Source: Chloroflexota bacterium
GTDB taxonomy: Bacteria > Chloroflexota > Dehalococcoidia > Lucifugimonadales > Lucifugimonadaceae
Direction of reading: 5' to 3'
Length of the DNA stretch: 38,096 nucleotides
NCBI GenBank assembly: GCA_022562515.1
Contig: JADFPB010000002.1
Span: forward strand, 1 to 38,096
In this document: piece after piece, positions 29,602 to 37,784 of the stretch
Position numbering within the stretch: the stretch's first letter is position 1
Layout: each line of letters starts with the position of its first letter
Notes under the pieces: generated by a model
What the model was told of the DNA's origin: nothing
What the model saw: the letters and a program-made list of their open reading frames with translations, nothing else
The model's database searches: none
Position numbers and translations under genes: made by a program

Positions 29602-30411
29602 ATGATAAGCGAAAGCGATTTCGAAATCCTGAAAGTCAAGATAAACCAGGTTCTTGGCATAGATCTTGGCTACTACAAGCCCCAGCAGATGCAGCGGCGC
29701 CTGTCTGGTTATCTCACGCGCTTGCATCTCGATACCCGCGGGCTTTGCGGCCTCATCGGCAGAGATCACGAAGCGGCTGCGGAATTACGAGAGTTCATCA
29801 CCATCAACGTTTCGGAATTTTTCAGAGACCCGGCGCAGTTCGATATTCTCAAGAAAGTCGCTTTACCAGAGATTCTCGACTCTTCGGGCCAGGTGAAGGT
29901 GTGGAGCGCGGGATGCTCGCATGGCGGCGAGCCCTATTCGGTGGCCATTCTCCTGAACGAACTGGCGCCGGATAAAAATCACCAGGTGTGGGCGACGGAT
30001 ATCGACCGCCAGATCTTGCGGCGCGCCCAGGCTGGTGGACCTTATGCGGAGGCCGATGTTCGCGCAGTGGGCAAGCATCTGCTCCTCAAATACTTCGACA
30101 AGAAGGACACGGAGTTCTGGGCGAAGGATGAGTTGCGGAATATGGTCAAGTTCAAGGAGCTGGATCTGTTGTCCGATCGATTCTCAGTGGGGCTGGACCT
30201 GATCATCTGCCGGAATGTTGTCATCTATTTTTCCGATGAGGCCAAGCGCATGCTGAACGAGCGTTTTTACAGCTCCCTCAAAATGGGAGGTTTCTTTTTC
30301 GTCGGGGGTACTGAGGCGTTGCTTGGCGCGGAGGAAATAGGGTTCAGACGGGTGCAGTCATCGCTTTACCAGAAGGTAACACCGGCAAGTGCAATGCGTG
30401 AGGCAGCGTAG
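29602..30411 (+). CDS. cheR: chemotaxis methyltransferase CheR
   Basis: FITINVSEFFRDPAQF; VKVWSAGCSHGGEPYSVAILL; DLIICRNVVIYFSDEAKRMLNERFYSSLKMGGFFFVGGTEAL. Confidence 0.96.
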   Translation: MISESDFEILKVKINQVLGIDLGYYKPQQMQRRLSGYLTRLHLDTRGLCGLIGRDHEAAAELREFITINVSEFFRDPAQFDILKKVALPEILDSSGQVKVWSAGCSHGGEPYSVAILLNELAPDKNHQVWATDIDRQILRRAQAGGPYAEADVRAVGKHLLLKYFDKKDTEFWAKDELRNMVKFKELDLLSDRFSVGLDLIICRNVVIYFSDEAKRMLNERFYSSLKMGGFFFVGGTEALLGAEEIGFRRVQSSLYQKVTPASAMREAA

Positions 30412-30432
30412 CGGCTACTGGAGGCCCGCGTC

Positions 30433-31512
30433 ATGAAGCGAATCGGTGCGGCATACGCCCGGGAAGGGATGGTCATCGGGTGGCCTATCTACGACACGGA
30501 TGGGCGGCTGATACTGGACACAGGCGACGAAGTGGACGCCGAAAGCCTGACGCGGATTTCTGAGAACGGAATCGCGGAACTGATCGTCGAGGACTGGCGC
30601 GTGATCGACGTGCCTGTAGAGCCGCTTGTCCCGCCGGCTGAGGAGGCGATGCTGATTCACGGTGTTCGGCAGACCATGGCAAGGCTCCGCGGGGGGAATT
30701 CCCTGTACCGCGAAAACCTGGAGCAGATGGTGCAACACCTCCACCGGATGATCAGGACGATGAGGGGGAGCCTGCTCGGGGAACCCAGCTCGGCCGGGTG
30801 CCTGAACGTGGAAACGTATGACTTCGTTCATCCGGCGAGGGTAGCCGGGCTGTCACTGATTCTTGGCATGGAATACGGCATCGAGGATTCCGAACTGGTT
30901 GTGATGGGCCTGGCGGCGCTGATGATGAACATCGGGTACGTCAAACTGCCGGAAGATGCCCTCATAGTGCCGGGGCCACTCAGTCCGGAAACCTGGCAAG
31001 ACCTCGCTCAACACCCAGAAGCAGGGGCGGAAATCATCGCCGCCATTGATGGAGTGGATGAGAAGGTCGTTCAGGCGATAGCTCAATCACATGAGCGGTT
31101 TGACGGGACCGGGTATCCGAACGGACTCAAAGGTGAGGACATATCGCTGTTCGCGCGGATCCTGGGAATAGTGGACACCTTTTACGCGCTCGTCTCGTTG
31201 CGGCCGCACCGAAAGCCGTTTCTGCCGCACGAGGCGATCGAGTTCGTGATGGCCTATTCGATGGAACTCTTCGATCCTGATCTCGTGGAGCTATTTTCCA
31301 GGAAGGTTCCGCTCTACTCCACTGGAGTCAGTGTGAAGCTGAGTAGCAACGAGACGGGCGTGGTCGCGGATGCGAATCTCGGCCACGTTGGCAGGCCGAT
31401 TGTGCGGATCCTGGTGGACAGATTCGGGGCCGAGGTCAAAAAGCCGTATGAGCTGGATCTGACAGCGCCCGACCAGCAAAGGGAACTGGTAGTTCAGGTG
31501 CTTGATTTCTAA
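30433..31512 (+). CDS. HD-GYP-like domain protein with degenerate HD motif
   Basis: FVHPARVAGLSLILG...MGLAALMMNIGYVKLPEDAL...HPEAGAEIIAAI...SHERFDGTGYPNGLKGEDISLFARILGIVDTFYAL: HD-GYP scaffold but HDIGK is replaced by MNIGY. Confidence 0.85.
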   Translation: MKRIGAAYAREGMVIGWPIYDTDGRLILDTGDEVDAESLTRISENGIAELIVEDWRVIDVPVEPLVPPAEEAMLIHGVRQTMARLRGGNSLYRENLEQMVQHLHRMIRTMRGSLLGEPSSAGCLNVETYDFVHPARVAGLSLILGMEYGIEDSELVVMGLAALMMNIGYVKLPEDALIVPGPLSPETWQDLAQHPEAGAEIIAAIDGVDEKVVQAIAQSHERFDGTGYPNGLKGEDISLFARILGIVDTFYALVSLRPHRKPFLPHEAIEFVMAYSMELFDPDLVELFSRKVPLYSTGVSVKLSSNETGVVADANLGHVGRPIVRILVDRFGAEVKKPYELDLTAPDQQRELVVQVLDF

Positions 31513-32465
31513 TGGCGGATGAAGGCAACAGCGTCCTGTCACAGAACGCCATCGATTCCCTTTTCGGGGATATTCCCGCGGGTGATCCGGTTGTTGACCC
31601 CGGAACGAGCGCGGACGGGGTGACGCGCACCCCGACCGTTGGCGACATGCCGGAGGGGCCGCCTGCCGCCGCGGCAGCCCCTGCGCCTGCTCCCGGGGCC
31701 ACTCCGGCGCCGGCCCCGGCTCAGCAGATGCCGAGTGCCAGGCCATGGCTGCAGGAAGAGCCGTCCGCCGCTGCGCCACCGGCCGAAGCGACTCCGGCCG
31801 CGCCCGCGCCTGGTCTGGCGATGACCGCTGCTCCGCCCGCGGCCCAACCGCCGCCTCAGGCAGTCCCCGTACCTGCCGTCCCGGCGCTCGCCGTCCCACC
31901 CGCCGCTGCAGCGCCGCCTCCCGCACCCGCGGTTCCCCTGGCAGTCGCGCCCAATGTGGCGGCTGTCGCGCCCGTTGCGGCGGGGATATCCGGAGATGAC
32001 GTTGAGGCAATGATCGCTCCATTGCAGGCCACCCTTGCCGCTTATGAGCAGCGGTTCGCCGGCATCGATTCAGCTCTGGCCAGGCTGACCGAAATCGAGA
32101 GCAAGCTCTCTGAACTGGAGAAGTCGTCCGGCCGAGGAGTGGAGCGTCGCGACCTGCAACTGCTCCAGGGCAAAATCATGAAACAGATGCGAAGCGTGAT
32201 AGACAACCTGCAAGCCACGCCCGCGTATGGACTACGGAAGACGTTTGCCTGTTCCGGCTGCGGCGAAGTCGGCAATGTGGCGGTTCGCGTGAAGTGCACG
32301 TCGTGTCAGCGTGAAACGCATGTTGGCTGGTTCCCCGGGGAGGCGGCAGCCCTGCACAAGCCTCAGGCCGGCCGAGGCGGCCGGTCGAACGCTCGGGTGA
32401 AGCCAGCGCCTAACGGCCGTAGGTCGCGGAGATCCCGGCCCGGGCAAGGGCGTGCTCCTCGATAA
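31512..32465 (+). CDS. uncharacterised Pro/Ala-rich protein with FliM-N-like peptide and C-terminal zinc ribbon
   Basis: N-terminus MADEGNSVLSQNAIDSLFGDI; long Ala/Pro linker; predicted coiled coil (ARLTEIESKLSELEKS); CSGCGEVGNVAVRVKCTSCQRETHVGWFP; basic tail. Start overlaps the preceding stop (TAATG). Confidence 0.8.
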   Translation: MADEGNSVLSQNAIDSLFGDIPAGDPVVDPGTSADGVTRTPTVGDMPEGPPAAAAAPAPAPGATPAPAPAQQMPSARPWLQEEPSAAAPPAEATPAAPAPGLAMTAAPPAAQPPPQAVPVPAVPALAVPPAAAAPPPAPAVPLAVAPNVAAVAPVAAGISGDDVEAMIAPLQATLAAYEQRFAGIDSALARLTEIESKLSELEKSSGRGVERRDLQLLQGKIMKQMRSVIDNLQATPAYGLRKTFACSGCGEVGNVAVRVKCTSCQRETHVGWFPGEAAALHKPQAGRGGRSNARVKPAPNGRRSRRSRPGQGRAPR

Positions 32466-32997
32466 GATCGAGAACACGTCCCTGGGACGAGCTGGCGGGA
32501 ATCTGAAGACGCGTATCCATAGCGAACAAGAACAACTGGTATTTGTGCGTCTCACCTTCTGGTGGGCACGGGCCGCCGTAGCCGCGCTTGCCGAAATCGT
32601 TTAGCAACTGGATCGCGCTTCCCGCAACCCGCTCGACTTTGTTGATCGACTCGCTCAGTTCGGTCGTTGCGGGCGGAATATCGAAAATGATCCAGTGCTT
32701 GAACGTTCCGCCGGGCGCATCGGGGTCATCAAATAGGAGTGCGAATGACTCGGTGCCATCGGGCGCCCCGCTCCACGACAGCGGGATGGACCTGTCGTCG
32801 CCATCACAGGTATGCCGGGCGGGGATCCTGCGGCCTTCCGCGAACGCGCGTGTGGTGAGTTCGAAGCCGCTGGAGTCAGTATCGGCGGCGATGCCCGCCA
32901 CTTCCCTGGAGTCGCCGCCACCGCACGCCGTGGCGGCGATAAGCATGAGGCCGGCCAGGGCGGCGATGTGCCGGGTGGTGACGTGTGGCGGAATCAA
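32410..32997 (-). CDS. PEBP / YbhB-YbcL (Raf kinase inhibitor-like) family lipoprotein
   Basis: Lipobox LMLIAATACGGG; RIPARHTCDGDDRSIPLSWSGAPDGTESFALLFDDPDAPGGTFKHWIIFDIP; GYGGPCPPEGETHKYQLFLFAMD. Confidence 0.92.
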   Translation of the reverse strand: MIPPHVTTRHIAALAGLMLIAATACGGGDSREVAGIAADTDSSGFELTTRAFAEGRRIPARHTCDGDDRSIPLSWSGAPDGTESFALLFDDPDAPGGTFKHWIIFDIPPATTELSESINKVERVAGSAIQLLNDFGKRGYGGPCPPEGETHKYQLFLFAMDTRLQIPASSSQGRVLDLIEEHALARAGISATYGR

Positions 32998-33210
32998 CAG
33001 TTATTTTCCAAGGTGGCCTGGCTCGCCCGGCCCGGTTTTCGCCGGATCATCTGAGTCCGGTGCATATTCCGGTAACCGGATCCGCCCGGCCCCGGGCGCC
33101 TGTTTGCGGAAACCGGAGCCGAAGCCCCCAATTTGCCCATCGGGCGGTCTGAATTTCCGGGCTTCGAAGATTGGCCGGGGGTACCGGCATCAGCATATTC
33201 TTCTGTTGAA

Positions 33211-33238
33211 TTTTCGCCAGAGCATCCTCTGGCGAAAA
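33211..33238. terminator. strong hairpin, bidirectional-type
   Basis: Perfect 12-bp stem TTTTCGCCAGAG-catc-CTCTGGCGAAAA. Confidence 0.55.
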
Positions 33239-33420
33239 CTCGTTTACCCTGCTGAGGATCGAAGATGAATTTTTCAGCGCTTTCGTTACTCATGTCAGTG
33301 CATCATGCCGGGGTACGGCGATTACCTCGTCGGCCGGCCCGATTGGGGGAAAGAACGCCGTAGATGCGGGTCGGCCGATTCTAGCATTGGGTCTCACGTT
33401 GATTGGATGCCGCGTGCCGA

Positions 33421-33449
33421 TTGACACCTGTTGTGGCCCTGCCTAGAAT
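33421..33449 (+). promoter_or_regulatory. sigma70-type promoter for pyrG transcript
   Basis: TTGACA (33421-33426), 17-nt spacer, TAGAAT (33444-33449). Confidence 0.65.
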
Positions 33450-33706
33450 CGAACTGTCGGGCAGATCCTTTCTGAATACGGGATCGTGCACAGGCACCTT
33501 CACGATTTGTGGGCGCGCGCCAGCGAATGGAGCGCTGCCCAGGTCGGGCGTTTGCACAGCAACCTGCAGCTAAACATAACCGGCGTGTTTGCCGAGCAGC
33601 GGACCAAGAGCCGACACTCCCGACGACCCCGTTTTTACGTCACCCCCATTTTTATGGTCGCGCGCCCAGAATACAGGGCCGCGGCTGAGGCAAAGGCTGC
33701 CACGGC

Positions 33707-35395
33707 ATGACTAAATATATCTTCGTGACCGGCGGGGTGGTCAGCTCACTCGGCAAAGGAATTGTGGTTGCGTCAATTGGCAGGATGCTGAAGAGCCGCG
33801 GGCTCTCTGTAGACGTGACCAAGCTTGACCCGTACCTGAATGTGGACCCGGGAACGATGTCTCCGTATCAACATGGCGAGGTGTTCGTTACGGTGGACGG
33901 CGCCGAGACCGACCTCGATCTTGGTCATTATGAGCGGTTCATAGATATCGAGACCAGGCGGCTTTCCAATCTGACAGCGGGCCAGGTCTACACGGATGTG
34001 ATCGACCGTGAGCGCAGGGGGAAATTCCTGGGGGGGACCATTCAGACTGTCCCGCACGTCACCGATGCCATCAAGGATCACGTCCGGCTGCTCGCGGATA
34101 CTTCGGGCGCGGACGTGGTCGTCGTCGAGGTGGGCGGCACGGTTGGCGATATCGAAGGCCAGCCGTTCCTGGAAGCGATTCGCCAGCTTCGCAATGACGT
34201 CGGCAGGGATAACGCCTTCTACGTCCATCTCACCCTGCTGCCTTACATTGGCGCGACGAAGGAGTTAAAGACCAAGCCGACTCAGCACAGCGTTCAGACG
34301 CTCAGGGGCATGGGAATTCAGCCGGACGCCATTGTTTGCCGGAGCGACTTCGAGGTTACCGAGGAAGCACGCCGCAAGATCTCGCTTTACTGTGACGTAC
34401 CGGTCGAAGCCGTAGTCGGACTTGAAACTCTCGACACCGTATACGCTGTGCCGCAGGTTCTGGAAGCTCAAGGACTGGGCGACTACATCACCCGTTACCT
34501 TGGGATTGAGTGCCCGCAACCGGACCTGGCAGCATGGATAGAGATGACGGAGGTGATCCGGGCGCCCAAGCCTCCCGTCAAAATCGCTGTGGTTGGCAAG
34601 TATGTGGACCATCCGGATTCATATCTCTCCGTGCACGAAGCATTGCGCCACGCGGGAATCCACCACGGCCGCGATATCGACATCCAGTGGATAGCGGCGG
34701 AGGATGTAGAGCGAGTCGGGCCGGATGAACTCCTGGCGGACGTGTCAGGAATCGTGGTTCCCGGCGGGTTTGGTCCGCGTGGAATCGAAGGGATGATTCA
34801 GACGGCTGCATACGCGCGCACACGCGGGATTCCATACTTTGGGCTCTGCCTTGGCATGCAGGTGATGGTCGTGGAGTTCGCGCGGTCCCAGCTTGGGCTG
34901 CCGGAGGCCAATTCGACTGAGTTCGACTCAGATACGCCGGATCCGGTGATCGCATATCTCCCCGGCCAGCAAGAATTGCTGGAGACGGGTGGGACCATGC
35001 GCCTTGGCGCATACCCGTGCAAACTCCGCGCCACAACGATCGCCGCAAGTGCTTACGGGGTTGATCTGGTGCAGGAGCGGCACCGGCATCGCTACGAGCT
35101 CAATAACGACTATCGAGCCCGGTTGGAAGAAGCTGGGCTCATCGCCAGTGGAGCGTCGCCGGACGATTCACTGGTCGAGATTACTGAGGCGCTGGGGCAC
35201 CCGTTCATGCTTGGCTCGCAGTTCCATCCGGAATTCGCGTCCCGTCCTGACCGGCCGCACCCGCTTTTCCGAGAGTTCATCGCCGTAGCTAAAGAGGTGA
35301 TTCGCGAGGGCGGCCAGCCACCGCTGCAGCTTGGCGATACCGTGCTCGCTCATGCCGACCGTGAAAAGGCACAATCCGGTAACGGCCGAGGCTAG
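33707..35395 (+). CDS. pyrG: CTP synthase
   Basis: MTKYIFVTGGVVSSLGKGIVVASIGRMLKSRGLSVDVTKLDPYLNVDPGTMSPYQHGEVFVTVDGAETDLDLGHYERF; GATase domain PYFGLCLGMQ. Confidence 0.98.
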   Translation: MTKYIFVTGGVVSSLGKGIVVASIGRMLKSRGLSVDVTKLDPYLNVDPGTMSPYQHGEVFVTVDGAETDLDLGHYERFIDIETRRLSNLTAGQVYTDVIDRERRGKFLGGTIQTVPHVTDAIKDHVRLLADTSGADVVVVEVGGTVGDIEGQPFLEAIRQLRNDVGRDNAFYVHLTLLPYIGATKELKTKPTQHSVQTLRGMGIQPDAIVCRSDFEVTEEARRKISLYCDVPVEAVVGLETLDTVYAVPQVLEAQGLGDYITRYLGIECPQPDLAAWIEMTEVIRAPKPPVKIAVVGKYVDHPDSYLSVHEALRHAGIHHGRDIDIQWIAAEDVERVGPDELLADVSGIVVPGGFGPRGIEGMIQTAAYARTRGIPYFGLCLGMQVMVVEFARSQLGLPEANSTEFDSDTPDPVIAYLPGQQELLETGGTMRLGAYPCKLRATTIAASAYGVDLVQERHRHRYELNNDYRARLEEAGLIASGASPDDSLVEITEALGHPFMLGSQFHPEFASRPDRPHPLFREFIAVAKEVIREGGQPPLQLGDTVLAHADREKAQSGNGRG

Positions 35396-35824
35396 TTGCC
35401 GTTCAGATTCTTGTGGTACGATTGAAGGCGAGTCGTACTCGGAACGGCTGAATAGAAGATCGTTTCGGGCGACGGGGGGTTCCCGGCCCAGCCGAGATGG
35501 CCCCACTCACTTCTCATTACCCGCAGCCCTGTTGTGCGGCCTTAACACGGCGCACGATTGATGGCTGTGACACTTACGGGAGATTGGCAACAAAGCCACA
35601 GGCGGCTCATTAGCTGCACAGGTCCCAGAACAGTTCGGCCCGCAACAGGGTCCGGGACCGCATTCCCCACACAGGTCTAAAGAGAGTCGAGCGTCCACGC
35701 ACAACATGCGGGGCGAGATTTAGAGACCAACCCCAAACCGCACATTACACACACGGGCGAATTCAGCAGACGCCTTCAGCCACCTTCACCGGGTACGGCG
35801 AAGCGTTGAAGTTGGAGCGCCACA

Positions 35825-35849
35825 TTAGCCAGCGCCAGACGCTGGCTAA
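35825..35849 (+). promoter_or_regulatory. perfect hairpin immediately upstream of SD in rho leader
   Basis: TTAGCCAGCG-ccaga-CGCTGGCTAA, then CGGAGGA. Confidence 0.6.
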
Positions 35850-35992
35850 CGGAGGATTTTCCACTGTCACCAGAAGCACGCACCCGATCACGACCAGGCG
35901 GCTCGCACCGGCGAAGGCGCTCGTCGAGTCACAGAGGACGCCGCGGGCCCACCAACGGCGCGCCGATACTCCCAGAACTCTCCGAAGAAGAG

Positions 35993-37279
35993 ATGAAGTC
36001 CCAGCTTGGCAACCTTGGCGCCAGGTCGACCGACGAACTTCGCGAGATGGCCATAACGGCCGGTCTAAAGAATGGCATCCCCACCCGCCGCGCAGACCTG
36101 ATTCTCAACCTGCTCACTGAGGCTGCCGAGAAAGAGGGATTACTCCTCGGCGCCGGGATCCTGGATGTGATGAAAGACGGCTACGGCTTCCTCCGCCCGC
36201 CGAGCGGCGAGTACGGCGGGCAGGATATCTACGTATCACAGTCGCAAATCCGCAGATTTGGCCTGCGCAACGGCGACATGGTAGCCGGACAGGTCCAGGC
36301 GCCAAACGAGGGGGACCGGTACTACGGTCTTCTCGGCATCGAGGTCGTGAACAGCACGGACCCGGAATCCGCGCGCCAGCGTCCACGGTTCGAGGACATG
36401 ACGCCGGTGTTCCCTGACGAGCAGTACATCCTTTCGACAACGCCCAAGCTTCTCTCGACCCGGATAATCGACATGGTCGCCCCGATTGGCCGCGGCCAGC
36501 GCGCGTTGATCGTATCGCCGCCCAAGGCCGGCAAGACGATTCTCCTCAAGCAGATCGCCGACGGCATCACGGCCAACCATCCGGAAGCGCACCTGCTGGT
36601 CGCGCTTATCGGCGAGCGGCCGGAAGAGGTCACGGATATGCGCCGGTCGATAAAAGGCGAGGTCTTCTCTTCCACATTTGATGAGCCGGTCGAGGATCAC
36701 TGCAGGGCGGCGGAAGTTGCGCTGGAGAGGGCGAAGCGAATCGTGGAGAGCGGCGAGGACGTCGTGATACTGGTGGATAGCCTCACCCGCCTCGCACGCG
36801 CCTACAACATATCGGTACCCAGCTCTGGACGGACGCTGTCCGGTGGAATGGATCCAAACGCCCTCTACCCGCCCAAGAGATTCTTCGGCGCGGCCCGTAA
36901 CTGCGAGGGGGGCGCCAGCCTGACGATCGTCGCCACGGCGCTTATCGACACCGGCAGCCGCCTGGACGACCTCATCTACGAGGAGTTCAAAGGCACCGGC
37001 AACATGGAGCTGCATCTCTCCCGATATCTGGCGGAGAAGCGGGTCTACCCCGCCATCGATATCCAGCGCAGCGGCACCAGGCGCGAGGAGTTGCTGATCA
37101 ACGAGTCCGACCTTCGGAAAGTCTGGTTGCTGCGAAGGATGGTCTCCATCATCTCCAGCGAGTCGGGCAAGCAGGAGGAAGGCACGGAGCGTGTCATCGA
37201 GCGGCTCTCGCGCACGCAGGACAATGCGGAGTTCCTGGCGTCGCTCATGAAACCGGAAGCGGAGATGGGCACGGCATGA
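35993..37279 (+). CDS. rho: transcription termination factor Rho
   Basis: [91 protein letters not shown]. In-frame extension to CTG 35864 possible (see finding). Confidence 0.97.
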   Translation: MKSQLGNLGARSTDELREMAITAGLKNGIPTRRADLILNLLTEAAEKEGLLLGAGILDVMKDGYGFLRPPSGEYGGQDIYVSQSQIRRFGLRNGDMVAGQVQAPNEGDRYYGLLGIEVVNSTDPESARQRPRFEDMTPVFPDEQYILSTTPKLLSTRIIDMVAPIGRGQRALIVSPPKAGKTILLKQIADGITANHPEAHLLVALIGERPEEVTDMRRSIKGEVFSSTFDEPVEDHCRAAEVALERAKRIVESGEDVVILVDSLTRLARAYNISVPSSGRTLSGGMDPNALYPPKRFFGAARNCEGGASLTIVATALIDTGSRLDDLIYEEFKGTGNMELHLSRYLAEKRVYPAIDIQRSGTRREELLINESDLRKVWLLRRMVSIISSESGKQEEGTERVIERLSRTQDNAEFLASLMKPEAEMGTA

Positions 37280-37546
37280 GCGTAATTGGCCTGCCATTTC
37301 TCCGCATGATTCGCCGGTTATATTCACACGCTATGTTGACAACTGGCTCAGTGACCCCGGGTTATCGCCAATCGGTAATACATCGGTAATGTTGAGCGTT
37401 GAGACTGTTTTACGTTCGGGGATTTGTTTCCCGGGCGCGACTGCAACGTATCTGGTTCGAGGGGGAGACGTACAACCCACCCGTTACCGGATAGGACTGG
37501 TCCATAGGCCTTATGGATTAGGGCGTAAAACGCAGTGGATTCCTGC

Positions 37547-37575
37547 TTGACACGCCATCGGCGGAATGCAAGAAT
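37547..37575 (+). promoter_or_regulatory. candidate sigma70-type promoter for 3' secreted-protein gene
   Basis: TTGACA (37547-37552), 17-nt spacer, AAGAAT (37570-37575), about 210 bp upstream of the GTG start. Confidence 0.5.
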
Positions 37576-37784
37576 CGCTCTGTTTTGCGCAACCAGTGGT
37601 GGCGCGCTATGTGCTGCGCCATTTCTTGTTGCGGTAATCGAATAAAGGTTTTTCGCCTCGCGGGCACACTTCAGTGTTACGGGGCAAATAAGCAACGGAG
37701 ACTCTGGTCGGACCACGCTCCAGGTGATGGGACAATCCCACGCCGGTGGCCGGATGCAGAACCCAGGCAAGGGGGACTGACGCT

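Noticed and set aside
31291-32022. 243-aa minus-strand Arg/Pro-rich ORF
   Set aside because: Antisense of the Ala/Pro-rich linker of the zinc-ribbon protein.
36236-37327. 363-aa minus-strand ORF
   Set aside because: Antisense to rho; composition of a reverse-frame translation.
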